Assembly (NCBI GenBank): GCA_030748495.1
Contig: JASMLX010000018.1
Span: 1-64,000 of the forward strand
DNA: 64,000 nt
Source of the DNA: Candidatus Poribacteria bacterium
Lineage (GTDB): Bacteria; Poribacteria; WGA-4E; UBA9662
Direction of reading: 5' to 3'
In this document: piece after piece, positions 1-9,990 of the stretch
Numbering within the stretch: the stretch's first letter is position 1
How the letters are laid out: each line of letters opens with the position of its first letter
Translations under genes and position numbers: made by a program
The notes under the pieces: generated by a model
Told to the model about the DNA's origin: nothing
What the model saw: the letters and a program-made list of their open reading frames with translations, nothing else
Database searches by the model: none

Positions 1-112
1 GATCTCCATTTTTAAGTTGATGTCCAACAATTATGAAGAAAAGAGTGAGGGCGTACAAGCCCGAGGATCTTTTTTTTAATTTCTTACATTTAATCCCGAA
101 TTCAGGTTAATT
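1..112. repeat. Dispersed repeat, copy A (second copy at 38307-38418)
   Basis: This stretch is closely similar, with a few substitutions and one-base indels, to 38307-38418. Both copies start at GATCTCCATTTTTAAGTT and both end at TTCAGGTTA, after which the sequences diverge. Inside each copy a short inverted repeat (GGGC...GCCC, longer in the other copy) is followed by GGATC and a run of T, which looks like an intrinsic terminator. The other copy ends 15 bases before an IS1595-type remnant, so the repeat may be part of, or a target for, a mobile element. This copy touches the window edge and may continue beyond it. Confidence 0.75.
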
Positions 113-774
113 ATGATCCTATTGACTAGTAATTTTCATTGCTATATAATGGTCATGTAAACCATCTGGTTCACATCTCATGTTAGACGTATTTATCTCC
201 TACTCCCGTTATAAACAAGAATAGGTGTGATTTGAAAAGGCAACCCCCCTCAGAGTGTCTGCTCTGGTTTGGAAGTGTCACCCGCGCTTGGTAATTAGCC
301 GACCAATTATTACTAACGTGGTAGATCGCTTTCTTCTGTGGAGCACAGATGGTTTCTTGTCTGAACAACGTCGAGACTGCGTACTTTTTTATTACAGTCT
401 TTTCGATAAAGAGAGTAATAAAAATTGAAAAACAAGAAAGAAAAAGCAATTATGTTTTTACTGTTTGGATGGCTTAGCCGGTTATTGGTTGCCACTACAG
501 TCTCTTTCAGGATCTGATCTTCAACCAGATCCTGAAAGACTAACAAGATAACTGCGAGACTGTGCAAATTCTCTGCTTAAATGGTATATGTTTACAGGCA
601 TTAAGGCGAGAGGTACTGCCAGGTATGAAGATAGCCATACGATCCCTTACTTAGTTGGTACCTTTTTCTTCTCAACACGGGCAACATCGGTAGAGGACAA
701 GACTAATCATCAAATACCCTTATACTTACAATCTACTAGATTTCAATCATCAGCCTTATTCAGGAGCGTGCGTG
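113..774. other. Gene-free AT-rich stretch with one strong hairpin
   Basis: No reading frame here has a recognisable product, ribosome-binding site or family motif. The one structured element is a perfect 12-base inverted repeat (TTTCAGGATCTG at 505-516 and its complement at 526-537, 9-base loop); it has no T-run, so it is not a classical terminator. The end of the stretch carries AGGAG at 762-766, the ribosome-binding site of the lipoprotein that starts at 775. Confidence 0.5.
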
Positions 775-1752
775 ATGAAGACGATCGGTTGGATCCTGCT
801 TTTTGGCTTGTTCGGTTTGATGGGTTGTGGGCAGCCAGAGCCACCGAAAGCGGCCCAAGAGTCCATTGACCAACTGCCAGTTGCCGAATCCAGACCCAAC
901 AGCCGGCAGCGAACAGAAAAATCGACCGCGGACCATACAACCTCTGTTCTGATACGGGTCTTGGATGACCTCTACGCAGAACCTGCTTGATGAGGTTGAA
1001 TCGTCCATCGCCCCCCAGACGGTCTCGACGCCATTAGTCAGCGAATTGGCAGAAAGTGTGCCTACGCCCCCGGATCAGAGTGAAATCGCCGACACCTCAG
1101 TTGAAGACGTCGAAGATATGTTGGCTTTCTTGACCAATTCCGAAACTGAACCGTTAGCCGAAGCAGAGGAGCCGCTAGCGGCCTATTGGTGGGAGAATCC
1201 AAAATAGAATCAGCTCTAGCCGTTCTTAGTCAGACCGTGCTGAGTGATGATCGAGATGTACGGATGGATGCGGTGTTGTCGCTGAGTCAAATGGGAGAAG
1301 AGGTGGTGCCGGCCCTGAGTCAGGCCCTGACCGATGACGACCGAGATATTCGGCTGAATGCGGTCCAATCACTAGAACTGATTGGAGAAGAGGCGGCTCC
1401 GGTACTGTTTCAAGCTTTGTTGGACGATGACCGGGATATTCGCTTCGATACCGTAACGGCATTAGGGCGGTTGGGGCAACAAGCGGTGCCGGTTCTCAGC
1501 CAAGCCCTGATTGACGACGACCGAGACATTCGTCTACATGCGGTTAACTCACTCGGTCAAATGGGCAGTCAGGCGGTCCCGGTGCTAACACAGGCCTTGT
1601 TGGACGACGACCGGGATATTCGCTTGCAAGCAGTTACCTCCCTAACTCAAATGGGATCAGTGGCCGCCCTAGCACTGTTTCAAGCCTTAGATGACGACGA
1701 TCAAGAGATCAGCACCTTAGCCGCCTCAGCCTTAGAGATGATGTCGAGATGA
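775..1752 (+). pseudogene. HEAT-repeat lipoprotein, reading frame broken twice
   Basis: The gene starts at ATG 775 (AGGAG at 762-766) with a lipoprotein signal ending in the lipobox LMGC, so the product would be anchored to a membrane by a lipid on that Cys. After a polar linker the frame shifts somewhere in 953-990, runs in the second frame to a TAG at 1205-1207, and the C-terminal part continues in the original frame. From 1246 there are five full 30-residue units plus a partial sixth (90-bp period: 1246, 1336, 1426, 1516, 1606, 1696). The core pattern is DDRDIR..AV.SL..MG..AVPVL.QAL, typical of PBS-lyase HEAT-like repeats, which usually act as protein-binding scaffolds. The two shifts compensate, so the ends are in the same frame; either two real lesions or two indel errors would explain this. 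Function beyond a surface scaffold is unknown. Confidence 0.7.
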
Positions 1753-2322
1753 GGTTTCCAATATTCGTTAGCATTCGACAGAATGCATTGGGCAGGATAT
1801 TCAGAGCGGTGTCATCCCTATTCTGAAGAACAGCTTATTTGATAACATAGATGAGCATGTTCAGGGACAATATACTCAATTTATTTCCTGGTAGGAACTA
1901 CTGTGAGCAACCCACTATCAACGAGCGAATCGCTGCAGACGGACGGGCTCAGTGGCGCGGGAATCGGCGCATTCATACACTGGTCCATCGACCGGCTGAA
2001 AATCGACGAAATCGATAGGTTGATGTTTGTCTGGCCTAATTCCCTGCACAGGTCGGCGCCTAAACCATGTATGATACGGCATAACGGAGAGGGAAAAGAT
2101 TATCGGTACAAAGGGGAACTATTTTTCCTAAAAATCTCCAACAGCCAAGTACTTAATCCAGTCAGAGGCGAGAGGTTGGGTTTTTACGATGTTAAGCAAG
2201 TAGGCAGTACATTTAGGGCTGGGCCACGCCACATTTAGTGTAGTAGGAGAAATCTGGGAACAGGTCTTTTTAATTAACTATTAGTTCAAAATGGGGATAT
2301 ATAGTAAAGGATATACAGTAGT
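1753..2322. other. Unassigned stretch with weak coding-like fragments
   Basis: A short open stretch (about 1780-1895, ending in TAG) and a GTG-initiated frame at 1903-2238 (111 residues) are present, but neither shows a family motif and the latter has no clear ribosome-binding site. They may be debris of older genes. AAAGGA a little upstream of 2323 serves the next gene. Confidence 0.35.
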
Positions 2323-3381
2323 ATGATAGAAAAGATTAAAATTGGAGTCATTGGTTGTGGTGTAGGCCGGAATTGGGTGGTAGGAGCGACACGGTGTGAA
2401 GACACGACTGCTTGGGCCGTTGCGGATCTGGATCGACAGCTTGCTCAGCAGATTGCTGCGGAAAACGAGGTGCCTAGAGTCTATAGCGACTATCGAGAGC
2501 TGCTAGAAGATGATAGAATTGATGCGGTTGGAATTGCAACCGCACCTGATATACGCAAGCCAATGGTGGTCGACGCACTCAAGGCGGGAAAACATGTCTT
2601 AGTGCAAAAACCGCATGGATGCAATGCCGAGGAGATACGAGAAATTAACTTGGTGGCGGTAGAGTCTGAAAAAACACTCGTCTACTCCTATTTTATGCGG
2701 CATCAACAGGAAAATAAAAAGAATCGTACCATCATCGCCCAGGGTAAAATTGGACATGTCTATCATACACGAGTGCATTACCATTTTCGGGAGCGCGGAA
2801 CCGACTATGAGGTGCCACCAGGCAGAGAATGGTTGTATCGCTGGGGTAAAAAGGGAGGCGCATTGGGACAACACGGCTCCCACTACCTCGACTTAGCTTG
2901 GTTCTTAATGGGCTGCCCAACGCCCGAGTGGGCCTATGCCGTTAGTCACAGCGCTTTTCCATCAACCTTCAATCTCGGCCGCCATTCCGAAGACTATCTC
3001 AGTTTTTTGGTTGGATTTGTTGGTGGAATGACAATCCAAATGGACACTTCTGCCGTCATCCCCACTTGGGCGGATCGTGCCTGGGATTTATCCCTACGGG
3101 TATTGGGAACGGAGGGTACTATTGAGCAGCAATCCACGGCGCAAGGTTCGGGAACGCGTCGCCTCCTGGGTTCTATCTATACTGAGGGCGACAATTTTAT
3201 CGACGAATTTGAAGAACATGGTGTGGGTGATTTCAATGCTGAAATACGAGACTTTGCCGCTGCAATTCGTGGGCAAAGTCCACCAGATGTATCTCCTGAC
3301 AATGCCCTGGTATTTATGAAATTGTTGGACGCAATTTACTTGAGTGCTGAGAGGGGGGAAAAGATTCAAATCGCCAATTGA
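2323..3381 (+). CDS. Gfo/Idh/MocA family oxidoreductase (1)
   Basis: This is a 352-residue NAD(P)-dependent dehydrogenase-type protein. The N-terminal Rossmann fold opens with GVIGCGVGRN (about residues 8-17), followed by an acidic residue at the end of the second strand (VADLD) and the family's sugar-binding segment around residue 95, which reads VQKPHG where most members have EKP. The C-terminal half fits the usual alpha/beta substrate domain, with QHGSHYLDLAWFLMG giving the expected catalytic His/Asp region. Members oxidise or epimerise sugars and inositols, but the substrate cannot be read from sequence. It stands alone, with no operon partner within 500 bases. The QKP variant keeps the Lys, so activity is plausible. 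Confidence 0.88.
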   Translation: MIEKIKIGVIGCGVGRNWVVGATRCEDTTAWAVADLDRQLAQQIAAENEVPRVYSDYRELLEDDRIDAVGIATAPDIRKPMVVDALKAGKHVLVQKPHGCNAEEIREINLVAVESEKTLVYSYFMRHQQENKKNRTIIAQGKIGHVYHTRVHYHFRERGTDYEVPPGREWLYRWGKKGGALGQHGSHYLDLAWFLMGCPTPEWAYAVSHSAFPSTFNLGRHSEDYLSFLVGFVGGMTIQMDTSAVIPTWADRAWDLSLRVLGTEGTIEQQSTAQGSGTRRLLGSIYTEGDNFIDEFEEHGVGDFNAEIRDFAAAIRGQSPPDVSPDNALVFMKLLDAIYLSAERGEKIQIAN

Positions 3382-3987
3382 GTCCAAGATCTGCTTCTGT
3401 TGACCCCCTCTGATAAATTTGGCCCTCTTATAGGATGGAGCATAATGATCACCACTAAAAGCGACCCCTGGTGAGGATCGGTTATGCAACTAGTGGGCAA
3501 ACCTCGTGGGAATTACATCGTGTCCTCTACTAACATTCACTGGTCTGGTGCCACAGAACCAAACTATTATGACGGACCTGTCAATGATTGCCTTCCGTGA
3601 TCTATTAGACTTGATTTCATTTAACGATAATTTACATTTGGTTGTAATCATTAACGACCTGGACACCATTAAATTAACAGATAGAAGATTTCATTTCTAC
3701 AATGATAGTTCATGTCGTCTAGATGTATGAGAGTATCTACCTGATAAAAATTCTTGCCGTGTTTTTTATGTTAGAAGTCCAAGCTTTTTATTCCTTGTTA
3801 ATCCCTTGCCGAGATCTGATAGTTTTGCCGAAGCAGAATTCAAAACTAAATTGGCAGTTAAAACAGATAAGGATACCCTTAACTTCTAAATCTGTCATTA
3901 ACAAGAATTAATTGAACTGGTGATTTATAGTGTCAAATGATCGTAAAGTACCGAGAGCCTATCTGGCAAATTTGGAGGATCGTATTT
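3382..3987. other. AT-rich intergenic stretch, no gene supported
   Basis: Two short plus-strand frames (3506-3730 and 3723-3911) lack ribosome-binding sites and family motifs and are treated as chance. The last bases carry GGAGG at 3973-3977, which sets the start of the next gene at 3988. Confidence 0.45.
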
Positions 3988-4776
3988 ATGAATGAATCTT
4001 TGAATGTCGATTCTGCTGTAATACAGCAACGTCGTGATAATGTATTTCTGATTCTGGCAGGTTTATTTCTGGGAACACTGTCTATGTTGAATATCCTGGG
4101 AATTTCCAGATTTATTAAACTTTTCAGTATTGGGGAAGTTACATTTGCTGTAGCTGTGGGTGTCCTGCCCTATCCAGTGACATTTTTATGTACTGACCTG
4201 ATCAGTGAACTATATGGTGAAAAGAAAGCTCGGTTCATGGTCTGGGTTGGTGTCATACTCAATATTTGGCTCGTATTCATCATATGGTTAGGTGGCATTT
4301 TACCTGGTTTCGAAGAAGTTAATGCTACGGGAGAATACGTTAAAGACGCAGCAGGAAGATTACCGATATTCTTTGAGCTAAGGGCATTAACCTTTGGCGC
4401 AGTTACTGCTTCTATGATTGCTTACATTGTAGCTCAATTCACCGATGTCTACATGTATCACTTTTGGAAGCGTTTGACCAAAGGTAAACATCTTTGGTTA
4501 CGCAATAATGGATCAACTTTAATTAGTCAGTTAGTGGATACCACAGCGGTAATATTAATTACACACTACGGTGCTGGAGCGTTACCAATCAATCCAGATC
4601 AAGCTGTTATTCCACAACTCCTAATATTTATAGGATCTGGTTACGTATTTAAATTGGTAATCGCATTATTGGATACCGGTCCTCTTTATGTTGCGGTTAA
4701 TTATCTATCTAAATATCTACAGATTGATCCTACGGAAGAACACAAGGATGAAGTTGAATCCGAGCAACAAAGATAG
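3988..4776 (+). CDS. yhhQ: Queuosine precursor transporter, YhhQ/VUT family
   Basis: This 262-residue inner-membrane protein of the YhhQ family (formerly DUF165) is expected to import 7-deazaguanine precursors of the tRNA base queuosine. About six hydrophobic segments are visible. Two family hallmarks are present: TDLISELYGEKKAR near residue 65 and a segment reading NNGSTLISQLVDT near residue 170. ATG 3988 is preferred because GGAGG lies 10 bases upstream; the longer frame from 3937 would add 17 residues without a ribosome-binding site. No queuosine synthesis genes are next to it. Family assignment is firm; the precise substrate is inferred from the family. Confidence 0.88.
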   Translation: MNESLNVDSAVIQQRRDNVFLILAGLFLGTLSMLNILGISRFIKLFSIGEVTFAVAVGVLPYPVTFLCTDLISELYGEKKARFMVWVGVILNIWLVFIIWLGGILPGFEEVNATGEYVKDAAGRLPIFFELRALTFGAVTASMIAYIVAQFTDVYMYHFWKRLTKGKHLWLRNNGSTLISQLVDTTAVILITHYGAGALPINPDQAVIPQLLIFIGSGYVFKLVIALLDTGPLYVAVNYLSKYLQIDPTEEHKDEVESEQQR

Positions 4777-4916
4777 TATTTCAAAAGAGATTTTTCGAAT
4801 CTATACCCAATTAACCTGAAAGTGCTCGCTTGAGTAGCTGAAAATTATCATTAATTGGTGACGATAACGTCACGGCTATATTTGGTAGTGTCAGCGCCAA
4901 AATTCATCGATGGTGA

Positions 4917-5358
4917 CTATAAAATCCGGTTTGTTTGAAAGTCAATGTTATTTCTTACCCTCTCATTCCTCACTTTCCAAAGTCGCTCTATCGGATTGAG
5001 ATTCGGACTGTCAGGCGGGAGATAATCAAGCTCGATATTCAATCAATGGGCTGCACTTTTCACCATCTCACTGCAGTGGTATCCGTCACCACCTAAGATC
5101 AAGTGAAGCTTGTCAAACAAGGGATCGTTCTCTCTCAGGCGATTGAAAAAATCCAAGCTGCTTCGGCTGTTGATTGAATCATATTTGCTGACCAGGATCG
5201 ATGAGATGTCGTTTCCATTCAGTCCACCGACTACCCCATCAGGTATCATTCCAACCGCCGGCTTGTTGTCGGCTGGTGCGAACAGTTGCATTTGTACCCT
5301 TTGGGCCTTCTTCTCAAGTTCACTGGATATCCCCAAATCGACCGGTGTCGCCGCCTAA
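4917..5358 (-). pseudogene. IS630-type transposase remnant
   Basis: Read on the minus strand, this gives the second half of a DDE transposase of the IS630 kind. The motif LDYLPPDSPNLNPIERLW lies at about 4985-5040, containing the family's NPIE glutamate, and ends at TAG 4917-4919. An in-frame TGA at 5043-5045 splits it from the upstream part, which ends GDGYHCSEMVKSAAH. A further minus-strand frame at 5387-5539, starting MQTTTAPVR after AAGGA, may be the remnant's N-terminal portion but is out of register. No intact inverted repeats were found. The copy is dead. Confidence 0.65.
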
Positions 5359-5783
5359 CCCATTTATCATCCCCCCATTCGGTCGACTAATTCCTGTCCT
5401 CGCACACTCGGTTCCCTTCTCCGTGCTTTCTGCGGTGATGATATACTCTTCTACAACTGTCAACTCGAGGTCTAAAACTCTTAATCTTCTCAATCTCCAA
5501 TGGAATTGTTATTCGGACTGGTGCTGTCGTCGTTTGCATGGGGGTCCTTCCTTTCTCTGTTCCTTTGCTATCCCATCTCTTTCCCTACTCACATCAATTC
5601 CCAAAGAACCAAATCCTGCTTGCACCAAGCAGACGACTTGCGTTACAGTAGTACAACCTTTCAAGAAACCTTTCAAGACATATGTGTGTTAAGTAGCCGA
5701 ATACTAATCTAAATTATTATGCGTACCCGGTGTAGAATCGAATTAAATAAACTCAGCACTCAAACACTTCAGCCTAAGTAAAT
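5359..5783. other. Intergenic debris between IS630 remnant and SIS gene
   Basis: Apart from the possible transposase 5' fragment on the minus strand (5387-5539), nothing recognisable is present. Plus-strand frames here are antisense to transposase debris or lack any motif. Confidence 0.4.
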
Positions 5784-6572
5784 ATGGATCCCAGCCCAAA
5801 CTATATTGAGAAATGTCGCCAAATAGTCGATACAGTTGAACAACAGACAGAACAGATCCAGCAAACCGCCGACTGGTTTGCTGAAACTATTCTGGCGGGG
5901 CGAATGGTTCATCTATTCGGATCCGGACATAGCCGAATTATGGTGGAAGAGATGTGGCCCCGCTATGGATCCTTCCCTGGATTCAATCCGTTAGTCGAAT
6001 TATCATTGACCTATCATAATGCTGTTGTCGGGACGAACGGCCAACGACAAGCTATGTTTTTGGAAAATGTGAGTGGATTAGCTGATCAGATCTTGCGTAA
6101 TTTTGATCTTAGACCTCAAGACAGCGCACTGGTGATATCGAACAGTGGAACTAACATGGTACCGATTGAAGTAGCACAGGGGCTCAAAAAAGCAGGGATG
6201 CCAGTTGTCGCCATCGTAGGTCGACAGCACTCCGAAGCTAGTCCCTCCAAGCACCCAGATGGCCTAAAACTAACTCAGGTCGTAGATCTTGTTTTAGACA
6301 ATGGTGCTCCGCCTGGTGATGCAATGGTAACAGTAGATCAACTCGAAACACCAGTGTCTCCTGGCTCCACTGTTGGTGGAGCAATTTTGGTTAATGCCAT
6401 CAAAGCTGAAGTCGCTGACCGATTGACCAAAGCAGGCTCACCTCCTAAGGTACTGACCGCTTCTTGTTTAGTAGGATCTGAACGAGCAACAGATCTATTC
6501 CAATCTGCCTACGACGAACACGCGCATCGATTGTCAAAACTGTTTTCCTCTTTGGGACAAGGTAAATGTTAG
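5784..6572 (+). CDS. SIS-domain protein (UPF0309 / sugar isomerase type)
   Basis: This 262-residue protein has one SIS (sugar isomerase) domain. The phosphosugar-binding loop is FGSGHS near residue 46 and a second loop reads SNSGTN near residue 121; the intervening MVEEMWPRYGSF region matches UPF0309-type members. SIS proteins bind phosphosugars as isomerases, amidohydrolase partners or sensors, and no reaction can be fixed here. It ends 16 bases before the DUF4175-type gene at 6589, so the two are very likely co-transcribed. The start ATG at 5784 is the first in frame; no strong ribosome-binding site is seen. Confidence 0.82.
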   Translation: MDPSPNYIEKCRQIVDTVEQQTEQIQQTADWFAETILAGRMVHLFGSGHSRIMVEEMWPRYGSFPGFNPLVELSLTYHNAVVGTNGQRQAMFLENVSGLADQILRNFDLRPQDSALVISNSGTNMVPIEVAQGLKKAGMPVVAIVGRQHSEASPSKHPDGLKLTQVVDLVLDNGAPPGDAMVTVDQLETPVSPGSTVGGAILVNAIKAEVADRLTKAGSPPKVLTASCLVGSERATDLFQSAYDEHAHRLSKLFSSLGQGKC

Positions 6573-6588
6573 TCTCATAACCAATCTA

Positions 6589-9500
6589 ATGGATATCGAT
6601 TTAAAATATCAAGCTGTTGAGAATACCCTTAAAAAGCTGAGACGACAAGGACGAGGTCTTGCTATTTTAGCGGCCGTGTTGAAGTGGAGTGCTTCGGTCT
6701 TGTTAGCGCTATGTCTAATTCTGTTGATGGATCAGCTAATTCCGCTACCGCGTTGGCTGAGAATGGCAACGGTTTTAATATTTTGTGCCTTGATTGGACA
6801 ACAAGGATTTTTATACTTCGGACCTTTAATTTCAAAGATCTCGCTATCGTCCGTTGCCCTTTGGGTTAGTAGGGCATACCCTGAATTTGAGGATCGGATT
6901 CTGAGTGCAACTCAGCTGTTCTCCTCCAAATCGAGCAACCAACTTGGCTACTCGACAGTCCTAATCGATCAAGTTATCGACCAAGCACATGCCTCGTTGG
7001 AGAAAATCATACCTGGTCAAATATTCAAACAGGAAATTGCTACGACTTGGCGACAGATCTTATATGCCTGCCTGTTGTCGATTTGTTTAATCGTGGTACT
7101 GATCCTATTTCCAACCTCCTTGACTGATTTTACCCGAGCCTTCGAACCTGCACCAAATACACCTTTAACGTCACCACCAATTGAAATTACTAGCTTAAAA
7201 CCAGGTAATATTGAGATTCAACCTGGTCAAGCGGTAAATTTCAGTGCAACTATCTCTTACGCCGCTTCTGGCGTTGACCTTCACCATCGGCGAATAGAAG
7301 GGGTCTGGCAAACGGTTCCAATGACAAAAGTTGGCAATCAATACCAGGCTACGATTCGGCACATCACCGAATCGATGGAATACTATCTACAGGTGGCAGA
7401 AATGAAGACATCGACTTATCATCTGACGGTCAAAAATCCCCCAAGGTTACAGCGGTTTCAACTGACGTTACGCTATCCAGCCTACACTGGACTAACAAAC
7501 CAAAAACTAGAGCTAAATCAGGGAAATCTACGCGCATTAATCGGAACTGTAGTTGAGTTTGAGGGGCAAGTTAGCGACAACGTCGATCAGGCCAGTTTAA
7601 TCTTCGACTCCCTAGAACAGGTTAGCCTGCAACTTTCTCGGGATTTTTTGGTCACGGGTCGTTTCTTGGTTCGAGAGCCTCGACAATATCACATTGATTT
7701 ACAGGATGCGACCGGTCAGAAGAGTGAAAATCCTATCACTTATCAAATTGAATCGGTAGCTGATCTACCACCGACGGTTAGAATCTTAGCCCCGGCCGAG
7801 GATGTAGTGCTGGATGATTCAATGAGAGTACAACTTCAAATCTCGGCTCAAGACGATTTTGGTCTTCAATTACTGCGAATAGTGTATCAAATTGAAGCAA
7901 GGGACGCCGGTCAGTTAGATCAACAACTACCGGTTGAAACTTTTCAAACCTTCAAAACCAATGCTATTGTTAGCTACGACTGGGATCTAGATCTGCTACG
8001 CCTGTTTCCAGAGGATGTAGTGGTTTACCGCGTGGAGGCGATAGACAACGATGCGGTTTCTGGCGCTAATATCGGGAGTTCACAAACCTTTACCATTCGT
8101 TTTCCCTCTTTAGCCGAGATTTTGGACGAAGTCGAGTCTGAACAACAGGCGGGTGTTCAAGATCTGGAGGCTATTTTCGAGCAACAGGCTGAAGCCGAAG
8201 CAGCGGTGGACGAATTGATTGACCGTCTCCGGAAAAGTCAAGATCTAACTCAGCAAGACGGAAAAGAACTTCGGCAAATCGTTGAAAATCAGCAACAGAT
8301 CGAGCAAAGTGTTAAGCAAGAGTTGCAGCAGATGCAAGAATTGACAGAACAGATGAAGAAACAGCAATTGTTTGATGCCGAAACCGTACAAAAATATCAA
8401 GAATTGCAAGCGTTAATGGAACAAGCCTTATCAGAAGAACATAAGGAACTGCTCAACAAACTGGCCGAAGCACTGAAACAAAAAAATTTGACGGAGCAAG
8501 AGAAGGACTTAATGGCGGCCAACTTCAGTCAGGAGCAATTTATGCAGAAGCTGGACCAGTTGAAGTCGTTATACCGGCAGATGATTCTCCAACAACGATT
8601 AGAATCGGCTGTTAAACAGGCGGAAGATCTAAAAGACCGGCAGAACCAATTAACAGATCAACTCTCAAGTCAAGAGACAAAATCCACTAATCGATGGGCA
8701 CAACAAGAAGATCGAATTCTGGATGGTACTACAAATCTACTCTCGGAACTGGATCAACTAGGTAGAGATCTGTCGGAACAGGCCTCCACCGGTCAGCAAA
8801 ATCTACAACGTGTCGGTGATGAACTTCAGCGACTACGCCAGTTTGCGCTAGACCACCAGTTACCACGTGATTTAAAAGAGGCCGCTTCTCAACTGCGACA
8901 GGGAAAGAAGGCCAATCAGTCGGCTCAGCGGGCAGAACAGACACTGGGTGAACTGCATCAAGGACTAGACAATGCACTGGAGTTTATGCGAGGGGCCAAT
9001 GCTGAGGAGGCATTAGCTGAGATGCGGTCAGCTGTTCGGAGTACACTTTATTTATCGCAAAAGCATCAGACAGTAGTCCAAAAGACCAAATCGATTTTGG
9101 AAACTGGTCACGGCCGATATTTAAAGGGAGAAATCCAGCAACTACAACAATTAGCAGCTAACGAAATCGGATTCGCTAAAGGCATTGATACGTTAGCCAA
9201 TCGACTATGGGAGTTGGGTCAACAACAGATGCAAGTCAAGCCAGAAATCGTATGGGCGTTAGAGACTGCCAGCGACGCTCTTAGCCGATCGGCACGGGCA
9301 TTGGAAGACCGGCAACCGAGCTTGGCTACACCAATCCAGAAGCAGGGTCTAGCCACTTTGAATCAAGTGACACTGGCGCTGCTAGATGCGATGAACCAGA
9401 TGAATATGCAGATGGGAGCTGGTAGCATGGAAAATATGTTGGAGCAGTTGCAACAACTAGCACAGAACCAAGAGAAACTGAACCAAATGGCACAACAACT

Positions 9501-9990
9501 CAGTCAGCAAATGCGACAGCGAGGCCAATTACCTGGCGACCAGCAAATGTTGAATCGGATGGCCTACGAACAGCAACTAATCCGTGAAGCAACGGAGCGA
9601 TTAGCTGAAATGGCAGAGAAGATGTCACAACTACTAGGCGATTTGGAGGGGATTTCGGAGGAGATGAAAGTTGTCGAATCCAAGTTGCGGAAACAGAATC
9701 TAAGCCAGGAAGTACTGGACAAGCAGAAGCGAATTCTGACTCGAATGCTAGAGAGTACCAAGTCACTACAAAAACGAGAAAGCAGTAAAAAGCGAAAGGG
9801 TGAAGCCGCCAAAGCAATTGCCACTAAACCGTCAACTCCACCACTTGATCCGTCATTATTAAAAAAGATCGAGGAGACACAACTTGGTTTAAGGTCCGGC
9901 CAGTTTCAACAGATACCGGTTCAGTATCGACAACAGTTAGAAGATTACTTTCGTGTCCTCTCACAGCAACCCTCTCCAAAAAATCAGTAG
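6589..9990 (+). CDS. DUF4175-type giant membrane/coiled-coil protein
   Basis: A 1133-residue protein. Two hydrophobic segments lie near residues 24-47 and 56-78 and a third near 150-175. They are followed by a region of about 330 residues that alternates beta-type and Pro-rich segments and looks like tandem Ig-like domains. From about residue 510 to the C terminus the sequence is rich in Gln, Glu, Lys and Leu with long heptad-like stretches (coiled coil); a Met/Gln-rich patch near residue 950 reads MNQMNMQMGAGSM. The layout matches DUF4175-type proteins, best known from Proteobacteria and Planctomycetes, with no defined activity. By topology most of the chain would lie on the outer face of the inner membrane. 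It follows the SIS gene by 16 bases, suggesting a shared role in envelope structure or sensing, which is inference. Confidence 0.75.
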   Translation: MDIDLKYQAVENTLKKLRRQGRGLAILAAVLKWSASVLLALCLILLMDQLIPLPRWLRMATVLIFCALIGQQGFLYFGPLISKISLSSVALWVSRAYPEFEDRILSATQLFSSKSSNQLGYSTVLIDQVIDQAHASLEKIIPGQIFKQEIATTWRQILYACLLSICLIVVLILFPTSLTDFTRAFEPAPNTPLTSPPIEITSLKPGNIEIQPGQAVNFSATISYAASGVDLHHRRIEGVWQTVPMTKVGNQYQATIRHITESMEYYLQVAEMKTSTYHLTVKNPPRLQRFQLTLRYPAYTGLTNQKLELNQGNLRALIGTVVEFEGQVSDNVDQASLIFDSLEQVSLQLSRDFLVTGRFLVREPRQYHIDLQDATGQKSENPITYQIESVADLPPTVRILAPAEDVVLDDSMRVQLQISAQDDFGLQLLRIVYQIEARDAGQLDQQLPVETFQTFKTNAIVSYDWDLDLLRLFPEDVVVYRVEAIDNDAVSGANIGSSQTFTIRFPSLAEILDEVESEQQAGVQDLEAIFEQQAEAEAAVDELIDRLRKSQDLTQQDGKELRQIVENQQQIEQSVKQELQQMQELTEQMKKQQLFDAETVQKYQELQALMEQALSEEHKELLNKLAEALKQKNLTEQEKDLMAANFSQEQFMQKLDQLKSLYRQMILQQRLESAVKQAEDLKDRQNQLTDQLSSQETKSTNRWAQQEDRILDGTTNLLSELDQLGRDLSEQASTGQQNLQRVGDELQRLRQFALDHQLPRDLKEAASQLRQGKKANQSAQRAEQTLGELHQGLDNALEFMRGANAEEALAEMRSAVRSTLYLSQKHQTVVQKTKSILETGHGRYLKGEIQQLQQLAANEIGFAKGIDTLANRLWELGQQQMQVKPEIVWALETASDALSRSARALEDRQPSLATPIQKQGLATLNQVTLALLDAMNQMNMQMGAGSMENMLEQLQQLAQNQEKLNQMAQQLSQQMRQRGQLPGDQQMLNRMAYEQQLIREATERLAEMAEKMSQLLGDLEGISEEMKVVESKLRKQNLSQEVLDKQKRILTRMLESTKSLQKRESSKKRKGEAAKAIATKPSTPPLDPSLLKKIEETQLGLRSGQFQQIPVQYRQQLEDYFRVLSQQPSPKNQ

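Noticed and set aside
183..567. Minus-strand frames in the first 600 bases
   Set aside because: No ribosome-binding site, no motif, overlapping each other in different frames.
1246..1749. CRISPR-like array because of regular 90-bp repeats
   Set aside because: The repeats are in frame, variable and encode a 30-residue HEAT-type unit.
5201..5712. Plus-strand frames opposite the IS630 remnant
   Set aside because: They run antisense to the transposase fragment or through intergenic sequence and show no motif.
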